Shown one piece after another: positions 1-5,839 of a stretch of 8,821 bases of DNA. The notes below the pieces were generated by a model. The model did not search any database, was not told the origin of the DNA, and saw only the letters and a program-made list of their open reading frames with translations. Where the stretch lies: contig CADBNA010000068.1 in NCBI GenBank assembly GCA_902795835.1, forward strand, positions 1 to 8,821, given 5' to 3'. This stretch comes from an uncultured Lachnospiraceae bacterium. GTDB taxonomy: Bacteria > Bacillota_A > Clostridia > Lachnospirales > Lachnospiraceae. A program made the position numbers and the translations under genes. Each line of letters opens with the position of its first letter. Position 1 is the stretch's first letter.

Positions 1-87
1 CTGGTGCGGCAGCCCCATTTTGAAGCACCTTGCGGCAGCCTCTTTATTAAGCGCCTTACGGCCGGTTTGCGGACAGCGGTTATGAAC

Positions 88-507
88 CTACGAATCCTGC
101 CGCAGCGCCTTTGCCGCCTCCAGGACCGCGTCCCTGTCCTCATCCGTGAGCGTTCCGGGCTTCCATGCGACGCCGGCGTGATCATTCCTGTAGCGGGGAA
201 TCAGATGGACGTGAAAATGAAAGACCGTCTGGCCTGCGGCTTCGCCGTTATTCTGGACGATGTTGTAGCCGTCGCACGGGAGAGCGTCCTTCATGACGGA
301 AGTGACCTTTTTGGCTGTCTGAATGGCTTTTGCCGCCAGCTCGTCGGGAATCTCCCAGAGATTGGCATAGTGCTGCTTCGGCAGAATCAGGGCATGGCCG
401 CGGGTGGCGGGGCCCAGATCCAGGATCACCCGGAAATCTTCATCTTCGTATAAGGTGGCCGAGGGAATCTCTCCGGCCGCAATCTTGCAGAAAATACAAT
501 CACTCAT
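88..507 (-). CDS. HIT family hydrolase (zinc-type, Hint-like)
   Basis: A 139-residue HIT (histidine triad) protein, expected to hydrolyse nucleoside phosphoramidates or dinucleotide-type substrates in the cytoplasm. The triad HFHVH is at residues 97-101, with H99 the expected nucleophile. The N-terminal C4-x-x-C7 pair, together with H46 and H97, matches the zinc site of the bacterial zinc-containing HIT subfamily. N85 and N87 lie in the usual 'YNIVQNNG' strand. The length is normal and complete. The start is ATG at 507, preceded by GAGAGG (522-517) nine bases upstream. It is transcribed away from thrH from its own promoter, so it is probably a housekeeping neighbour. A nucleotide-processing enzyme beside a predicted nucleotide-signalling locus is still worth noting. 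The 87 bases downstream show no clear gene or terminator. Family call is firm; the exact substrate is unknown. Confidence 0.93.
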   Translation of the reverse strand: MSDCIFCKIAAGEIPSATLYEDEDFRVILDLGPATRGHALILPKQHYANLWEIPDELAAKAIQTAKKVTSVMKDALPCDGYNIVQNNGEAAGQTVFHFHVHLIPRYRNDHAGVAWKPGTLTDEDRDAVLEAAKALRQDS

Positions 508-560
508 TTCATCATACCTCTCTTGCCGCGTGTACTGTCAGCTGACTAATTTCCAGATAA

Positions 561-589
561 ATCATAAAGTCCCCCGGAGAAAAAGTCAA
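561..589 (-). promoter_or_regulatory. Sigma-A-type promoter of the HIT gene
   Basis: On the minus strand TTGACT (589-584) and TATGAT (566-561) are separated by exactly 17 bases. Each hexamer matches the vegetative consensus at five of six positions. The start point would fall near 553-555, giving a leader of about 47 bases before the HIT ATG at 507. An imperfect palindrome at 571-598 (an 8-bp stem with one bulged A and an 11-base loop) lies across the spacer and -35. It could be an operator, but nothing shows that it is. Confidence 0.7.
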
Positions 590-603
590 TCCGGAGGGCA
601 GCC

Positions 604-632
604 TTGTTTTTATGCTGCCCAGACGATATAAT
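604..632 (+). promoter_or_regulatory. Promoter of thrH and possibly the downstream operon
   Basis: A perfect TATAAT (627-632) lies 17 bases after TTGTTT (604-609, three of six to the -35 consensus). Transcription would begin near 639 and leave a leader of about 65 bases before the thrH ATG. The -35 boxes of this promoter and the opposing HIT promoter are only about 15 bases apart, so one regulator could affect both. No other clear promoter was found between thrH and the 1317 gene, so this may also serve the RyR/HD/TIR genes. Confidence 0.6.
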
Positions 633-689
633 ATGCTTACAATGTCAGAAAATACGGGACAATCCGTAATCTGTCCATATCAGACATAC

Positions 690-698
690 AAGGAGGAG
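690..698 (+). promoter_or_regulatory. Strong ribosome binding site that fixes the thrH start
   Basis: AAGGAGGAG ends six bases before the ATG at 705. The same frame is open back to an ATG at 612, but that would place the promoter's -10 box (627-632) inside the coding region and add 31 residues unlike ThrH. The start at 705 puts the catalytic DLEG motif at residues 7-10, as expected for the family. Confidence 0.85.
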
Positions 699-704
699 CC
701 GAAT

Positions 705-1316
705 ATGTTTATTACCTGCCTGGATCTGGAAGGCGTGCTTGTGCCGGAGATCTGGATCGCCTTTTCAGAAAAGAGCGGCATCCCGGAACTGAAAAGGACC
801 ACCAGAGATGAGCCGGACTATGACAAGCTGATGAAATGGAGGCTGGGCATTCTGAAAGAGCACGGCCTGGGACTGAATGAGATCCGGGAGACCATTGCGC
901 AGATCGATCCGCTTCCGGGCGCCAGGGAATTCCTGGATGAACTGCGCTCCTTCACACAGGTGCTCATTCTCAGCGATACGTTTGAGCAGTTTGCCATGCC
1001 GCTGATGAAGAAGCTGGGCTGGCCTACCCTCATGTGCAATACGCTGGAAGTGGGTGAGGGCGGCGAGATCACGGGATACCGGCTGCGCACGAAAAACACC
1101 AAGCTGACGACCGTAAAAGCCCTGCAGTCCATCGGCTATGACACGATCGCCGCAGGCGACAGCTTCAATGATCTGGCGATGATCCAGGCCAGCCGGGCAG
1201 GTTTTCTCTTCCGCAGTACGGATCAGATCCGCAGGGACTATCCGGAGCTGCCGGCCTTTGAGACCTTTGAAGAGCTGCTGGCGGGGATCCGGGGCGCGAT
1301 GGGCGGTGCGTCATAG
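705..1316 (+). CDS. thrH: Phosphoserine phosphatase / phosphoserine:homoserine phosphotransferase ThrH
   Basis: A 203-residue HAD-superfamily enzyme. ThrH removes phosphate from phosphoserine and can pass it to homoserine, joining serine and threonine synthesis in the cytoplasm. HAD motif I is DLEGV at residues 7-11 (nucleophile D7, with the ThrH-typical E9). Motif II is S90 in ILSDTF. The motif III lysine is near K133. Motif IV is GDSFND at 151-156. The run after motif I, VLVPEIWIAF, is characteristic of ThrH rather than SerB, and the length fits ThrH. The stop (TAG 1314-1316) directly abuts the ATG of the next gene, so the two are very probably co-transcribed and perhaps translationally coupled. 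This is likely a metabolic gene that shares a promoter with the following block; a functional role in that block is not evident. Confidence 0.92.
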   Translation: MFITCLDLEGVLVPEIWIAFSEKSGIPELKRTTRDEPDYDKLMKWRLGILKEHGLGLNEIRETIAQIDPLPGAREFLDELRSFTQVLILSDTFEQFAMPLMKKLGWPTLMCNTLEVGEGGEITGYRLRTKNTKLTTVKALQSIGYDTIAAGDSFNDLAMIQASRAGFLFRSTDQIRRDYPELPAFETFEELLAGIRGAMGGAS

Positions 1317-3623
1317 ATGATAGGACTGTATTTTTTTCTGTTTCTGTGGCTCCTGACAGCAGCCGGCGGAATTCTGGCCCTGATCCGCATCCACAGAAAA
1401 AAGCTGAACTGGAACTTCAAGCTGACGGCGCTGCTACTGGTATTTCTCCTGATCCTGATCATGCGCATGACAGTTAATCTGTTCGCTTCCTTTGATCCGG
1501 GAACGGAAACGATAACGCAGCTGAGCCCGGTCGAAAGAATACTGGACAGCTTTGTCCACTCATTCCAGACATTCAGTATGGATGAGGATTATACGGACTA
1601 TACCGGAAGGGGAAAGGCGCTTTTCCTCGAGACTTTCGGGCCGGGCATGGCAGCTGCCTACGGCTTCTCCATATCATTTTTGAATATTCTGGCACCGGTC
1701 ATGGGAGGGGCTGTGCTGCTGGAAATCCTGACAGGGGTTTTTCCGCGGCTGAAACTGACGCTTCGCCCGCGGAGGAGAAAACTGGTTTTTTCGGAGGTGA
1801 ATAAGGAATCCGTCACTCTGGCGGAGGATCTGATGCGGGACGGCAATTACGGCAGGATCATGTTCTGGGAAACGGCCTTCCAGCGCCGCTTTCATCTGAA
1901 GCCTGTTCTGGTTTTCACCGATGCCTATGCGGATGAGGAGTCGGAGGCGAAATCCGAACTGTACGACAGGCTGAGTGTCCTCGGGGCAATCTGCGTGAAA
2001 ACAGATCTGCAGTGCCTGCCGCTTGTTCATTCAAAATCGGCGTACTATTTTCTGATGGATGAAAACGAGGAGAAAAATATCTCAGCGGCCGCCGGGCTGC
2101 TGGACGGCGATGCTTTCGGAAGAATAATGTGGCCGCAGGGGGAAGAACAGGATATTCTCCGGACAAAAGTGTCTGTCTTCTGCCAGAGCGATCACAGCCT
2201 CGTGACAGTCAACCGGATCTGCAGGGAAAGAGATGACCTGATCGTTCGCCCGATCCGTGATTATACCAATACCGCCGTGAATCTCCTGTATGAGGTCCCG
2301 CTGTTTCTGCCGCTGCTGCACGGAGAAGAACGGCCGGATACCGGGAAGGAGACGGATCGTTCAGGAAATACCCGGGAACCGTTCGGACGCTTCCTGACCG
2401 AGCGGGATGCCGACGGCCGGATCGGCGGGCTGCTGCCTGAGAGAGAACTCCATGTGACGATACTGGGCTGCGGAGATCTGGCTGAAGAAATCTTCAAGGC
2501 TGTGTACTGGTGCGGGCAGATCGGCGGTGTCCAGCTCTTCATCCGTGTGCTTGCCGATCATGCGCAGGCACTGCGCAGCAGGCTGGAACGGGACTGTCCG
2601 GAACTGTTTTCCGTCTGCGAGGACAGGGAGAGGCCGGCTTCCGCCAGGGCAGAAGAGGATCTGCTGCGGATTTATCCGCACACTTCGTCAGGGCTTCGGA
2701 ATGCGCCGTATGCCGTACTGGAAGGCTTCACAGAGACGGCAGATGTCCTGGATCCGGAGCAATTCCCGGAGGAAGTTCTCTCCGGGACGGATTACTATGT
2801 AATAGTGCTGGGAGAAGATGAGAAAAACCTGTTCGCTGCCGGGCAGCTCCGGCGGGAACTGGTCAAAAAAGCTATGGATGCCGGCAGAGAAAGACATCCT
2901 GTCATCGCTCCGGCGATATTTGACGCCCGGGTGGCCAGAGCATTTACAGAAAAAGAACCGGGGCCGTACGAGCCTTATTTAATGCCGTTCGGCACTCTGG
3001 ACAGCCGTTTTTCCTGCAAAAACATCTTTATGTCGGATGTAACGGCAGATGCCCTGAGAAGCGACCTCCTTTATGATGAAAAACAGCACAAGGAGCGGCG
3101 CAGGGATGAATACTCTTACTGGTCCAATATCATGCGCGCCGTTCACGCTCCCTATAAGCTGTATGGCATGGGTGTTTTGACAGACGTTGACCTGTCTGCA
3201 CCGGCGTCTGAGCGGTTCCGCGGGATAAAGGCGGAGATTGCCCCGGATGACCAGGCGTTTGTGTGGATGGAACACCGGCGCTGGTGCGCGTATCTGCGGG
3301 CGCAGGGATTCAGCAGGCCTTCGGCGGAGCAGCACCGGATCTATTTTGAAGAGACGGGAAAACACAAGAACCTTGACCTGCGCCTTCACAACTGCCTGAC
3401 GGAGAGCGGTTTGCGCGGGAAAGACCTGGCCGGGATCAGCGAGGAGGATATCTCCCGGTATGATGCGCTGGATCTGGCGGCTGTCGAGGCCTGCCATATG
3501 GACTGCCTGCGGAACGGAACGGAAGAGACGCCGGAAGTGCGGCAGGCTTCGGAATACAAACAGTATGATGAGTTTAGCCGGGACGCCGCCGCACAGGAGA
3601 TGCTGGAGAGGCTGCCGGTGTAA
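1317..3623 (+). CDS. Membrane protein with tandem Rossmann (TrkA-N-like) domains and C-terminal RyR-like domain
   Basis: A 768-residue protein. Predicted TM helices are at about 4-23, 35-57 and 111-142. The basic loop RIHRKK between the first two suggests the C-terminal bulk is cytosolic. Residues about 154-330 look like a degenerate Rossmann/RCK domain (KLVFSEVNKES, then the acidic turn after YYFLMDENEEKN near 243-254). A second Rossmann domain starts at 379 with HVTILGCGDLAEE (GxG at 384-386); a later strand, YYVIVLGEDEKN, is at 493-504. Residues about 645-730 carry EHRRW (652-656), a KH-rich stretch and a late YD (715-716), the pattern of bacterial RyR-like domains. TM plus TrkA-N plus RyR suggests a ligand-gated membrane effector or channel; this is inference, and no K+ selectivity filter is visible. 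The start directly follows the thrH stop with only a weak GGGCGG site (1301-1306), suggesting coupling. A polar linker lies at about 336-360. Confidence 0.72.
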   Translation: MIGLYFFLFLWLLTAAGGILALIRIHRKKLNWNFKLTALLLVFLLILIMRMTVNLFASFDPGTETITQLSPVERILDSFVHSFQTFSMDEDYTDYTGRGKALFLETFGPGMAAAYGFSISFLNILAPVMGGAVLLEILTGVFPRLKLTLRPRRRKLVFSEVNKESVTLAEDLMRDGNYGRIMFWETAFQRRFHLKPVLVFTDAYADEESEAKSELYDRLSVLGAICVKTDLQCLPLVHSKSAYYFLMDENEEKNISAAAGLLDGDAFGRIMWPQGEEQDILRTKVSVFCQSDHSLVTVNRICRERDDLIVRPIRDYTNTAVNLLYEVPLFLPLLHGEERPDTGKETDRSGNTREPFGRFLTERDADGRIGGLLPERELHVTILGCGDLAEEIFKAVYWCGQIGGVQLFIRVLADHAQALRSRLERDCPELFSVCEDRERPASARAEEDLLRIYPHTSSGLRNAPYAVLEGFTETADVLDPEQFPEEVLSGTDYYVIVLGEDEKNLFAAGQLRRELVKKAMDAGRERHPVIAPAIFDARVARAFTEKEPGPYEPYLMPFGTLDSRFSCKNIFMSDVTADALRSDLLYDEKQHKERRRDEYSYWSNIMRAVHAPYKLYGMGVLTDVDLSAPASERFRGIKAEIAPDDQAFVWMEHRRWCAYLRAQGFSRPSAEQHRIYFEETGKHKNLDLRLHNCLTESGLRGKDLAGISEEDISRYDALDLAAVEACHMDCLRNGTEETPEVRQASEYKQYDEFSRDAAAQEMLERLPV

Positions 3624-3666
3624 AGAGTTTATCAGAGGGAATACTGGAAAGGCTGCCGGTGTAAAG
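3600..3666 (+). repeat. 26-bp tandem-like duplication of the gene end and stop codon
   Basis: Positions 3600-3625 (the last seven codons and TAA of the membrane RyR gene) are repeated at 3641-3666 with two G-to-A differences. The core AGGCTGCCGGTGTAAAG is identical in both copies. The copies start 41 bases apart, so the second is out of frame and non-coding. It fills most of the 87-base gap before the HD gene. It looks like a small replication-slippage duplication rather than a regulatory element. Confidence 0.75.
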
Positions 3667-3710
3667 CCGGCATCAGATGGGAAACATACTGTCGAAAGGA
3701 AGGACACGCT

Positions 3711-5819
3711 ATGGCATACACCGCTCTGGAAAAAATGCGAAGAGATAACCGGGAACGCTACGGGAGAGATGTCGGCCCCTGTCAGCCGGCCCTGTATGGC
3801 GGCGGCCTGGAGAGGACAGACCTGAAATCATCGGCTCTCCGGTTCCTGCACAACCGCTGCGAAGAACTCAAATTTGACGCCGCAGCGGCAAGAAAAGAGG
3901 CGGAAACCGGCGTGCTGCAGGGCACCAGCCTGAAGCCGGGGCAGATCCCTTACAATATGCAGATGGATATCAACCGCCTCTGCCTTGAGAAAGCGCTGGA
4001 ACGCTTTATTGAATCCGGTGTCGCAGACGATGCCTACGATGTGTATTACTGCTATCTGGAGATCTTTTTCGGACACTACGGAAAGTCCAAGAAGATGGTG
4101 GAACTGCTCTCTGAATTCGAGTCCAACGGCAGTTCCCTGCTCATGAAGCACAGGGATCACTATTCCCATTCCGTCTATGTGTTTGCCCTGGGGCTGGCGA
4201 TCTATGAGACCAACAGTGTCTATCGGGAAAAATTCCGGACGTTCTACGGAATCGGCACGAAGGCGGGCAGAACCGGCAGCGGGCAGGCGGGGAGTGACGG
4301 CAGAGGACAGACGGTCAGTGCTGCGGCAGAGCGAAAGGCGGCAAACCTGTTCCTGGAATACTGGGGACTGACCTCCCTGTTTCACGATATCGGGTATCCC
4401 TTTGAACTGCCTTTTGAACAGGTCATGTCGTATTTCGAGGTGAACCGCCAGAAACGCGGCAAGGGCAGCCTGTATATTGCCTACCGGGATATGGATGTCC
4501 TGACAGCGATCGGGAACGCGGCAAAGAAACAGTTTAAGAAGCTGTACGGCAGAGAGTTCAGCCATGTGACGGAGCTTCTGGCATTTGACATTGCGGCAAA
4601 GCTCGGGGAGCGGTACGGCATTTCCGAAGAGGGTATGCTGGATGTGCTGACCAGGAAGCCGACAGCCCCCGGTGACTTTGGCTACTTTATGGACCATGCC
4701 TTCTTCAGCGCCTGCAGGCTGTTTCAGGAGATGGAGGATTCCGTTGGCGCAGCGGCAATGGAAAAGATGCATGTGGATGCCCTGTCAGCCATTATGCTTC
4801 ACAACAGTCTGTTCAAATTCTCCATTTCCTTCTACAAGGATAAGAAAAAGCGCAGGCCGCCTCTGCGTATGGAGGATCACCCCCTGGCATACATGCTGAT
4901 GATCTGCGACGAACTGCAGTGCTGGGACCGGACCGCCTACGGCCGGAATTCCAGGACAGAACTGCATCCGATGGCAGTGGACTTTGATTTCGCCGGAAAT
5001 GCCATCCATGCCTGCTACTATTATGACATCGCCGAGCGGGACAAGATTGATGCGTTCAGGGCCTCATACAAGGCCTGGGAAGTCGGCGGAGAGCACGGAG
5101 AGGCGCCGCGGCTGAAGGCATACAGCGATATGGCAGAGAAGGAACAGCGGTTCACGGCTGATATAGAGAAGATCGTGGACACGGCGGACATTCCGCTTCA
5201 TATTGTACCTGATACCAGGAGAAGCAACCGGAAGAGCAAGCATATCTTCCTGTCCAGCAGCAATTTCCTGCACTTATATGATTTTGCCGTGGCCCTTCAC
5301 GGCAGGAACCGCGGCGGGGATACAACGACAGAAGAACTGGAGCGTCAGTTTGAGGCTCTTTCCCTGGAGTACCAGCTCTCCACTTTGAACAGGGCAAAGA
5401 ATTTCAGCCGCTATCTGGACGCAATTGACTGCTTCTATACCGACAAGCCGGTGGACTATGAGATGGTGACGGAATTCACACCGCAGGAAGCCGCCGTATT
5501 TGCCCCCATGGAACACGAGAGATGGATCCGTGATCACCAGATGATGGGCTGGATCTTCGGAACAGATTACGAAACGGTTCCGCTGCCTGAAGGAGTGGAT
5601 TCTGACTCGCCGAAGGGAAAGACAATGCGAAAAGCCATGCGCGAACAGATGCGCTGCCACAAGCTGGCTATGGACGGCACCGTCTCAACAGAAGACATCC
5701 GGGTACATTACCAGTCGCTTTCCGAAGCGGATCAGGACAAGGACTGGAAGCCGTTTAACAGCATGCTGAAACTGCTGAAGAAGTTCGACGGGCTGCGGAT
5801 TTACCGACTGGGTGTCTGA
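3711..5819 (+). CDS. HD-domain protein with C-terminal RyR-like domain
   Basis: A 702-residue, probably cytosolic protein; no TM segment or signal peptide is seen. The HD metal-dependent phosphohydrolase core spans about 145-410: DHYSH (149-153), FHDIGYP (HD at 225-226), H364 in MLHNS, and D400 in CDELQCWDR. These are in the order expected for an HD fold with a complete metal set. The C-terminal domain (about 590-702) begins with MEHERW (600-605), then GW (613-614), and ends with DQDKDW (674-679) and a final IYRL; this matches the RyR-like domain of bacterial nucleotide-sensing proteins. A Gly/Ser/Thr-rich insert interrupts the HD region at about 181-210. AAAGGAAGG stands about 8 bases before ATG 3711. 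HD enzymes cleave nucleotide phosphates, cyclic nucleotides or nucleic acids; here it may degrade a signal or be an RyR-gated effector (inference). It lies between the membrane RyR gene and the TIR gene. Confidence 0.75.
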   Translation: MAYTALEKMRRDNRERYGRDVGPCQPALYGGGLERTDLKSSALRFLHNRCEELKFDAAAARKEAETGVLQGTSLKPGQIPYNMQMDINRLCLEKALERFIESGVADDAYDVYYCYLEIFFGHYGKSKKMVELLSEFESNGSSLLMKHRDHYSHSVYVFALGLAIYETNSVYREKFRTFYGIGTKAGRTGSGQAGSDGRGQTVSAAAERKAANLFLEYWGLTSLFHDIGYPFELPFEQVMSYFEVNRQKRGKGSLYIAYRDMDVLTAIGNAAKKQFKKLYGREFSHVTELLAFDIAAKLGERYGISEEGMLDVLTRKPTAPGDFGYFMDHAFFSACRLFQEMEDSVGAAAMEKMHVDALSAIMLHNSLFKFSISFYKDKKKRRPPLRMEDHPLAYMLMICDELQCWDRTAYGRNSRTELHPMAVDFDFAGNAIHACYYYDIAERDKIDAFRASYKAWEVGGEHGEAPRLKAYSDMAEKEQRFTADIEKIVDTADIPLHIVPDTRRSNRKSKHIFLSSSNFLHLYDFAVALHGRNRGGDTTTEELERQFEALSLEYQLSTLNRAKNFSRYLDAIDCFYTDKPVDYEMVTEFTPQEAAVFAPMEHERWIRDHQMMGWIFGTDYETVPLPEGVDSDSPKGKTMRKAMREQMRCHKLAMDGTVSTEDIRVHYQSLSEADQDKDWKPFNSMLKLLKKFDGLRIYRLGV

Positions 5820-5839
5820 ATCCCTTACAGGAGGCGTCT

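Noticed and set aside
571..598. Imperfect hairpin between HIT and thrH considered as a terminator
   Set aside because: No T-tract follows directly on either strand, and it overlaps a good promoter. It is at most a possible operator.
612..704. Upstream extension of thrH to ATG 612
   Set aside because: It would place the promoter's -10 box (627-632) inside the coding region and lacks a ribosome site. The start at 705 has AAGGAGGAG and matches the family N-terminus.
1557..1690. Potassium-channel-like pore between TM2 and TM3 of the membrane protein
   Set aside because: No TVGYG-type selectivity filter is seen; YTGRG is not convincing.
2979..3707. 242-codon minus-strand open frame opposite the RyR end of the membrane protein
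   Set aside because: No family resemblance, and it runs across the intergenic duplication; treated as a shadow.
3828..4772. 314-codon minus-strand open frame opposite the HD gene
   Set aside because: Antisense shadow without recognisable domains or a ribosome site; the HD motif set is on the plus strand.
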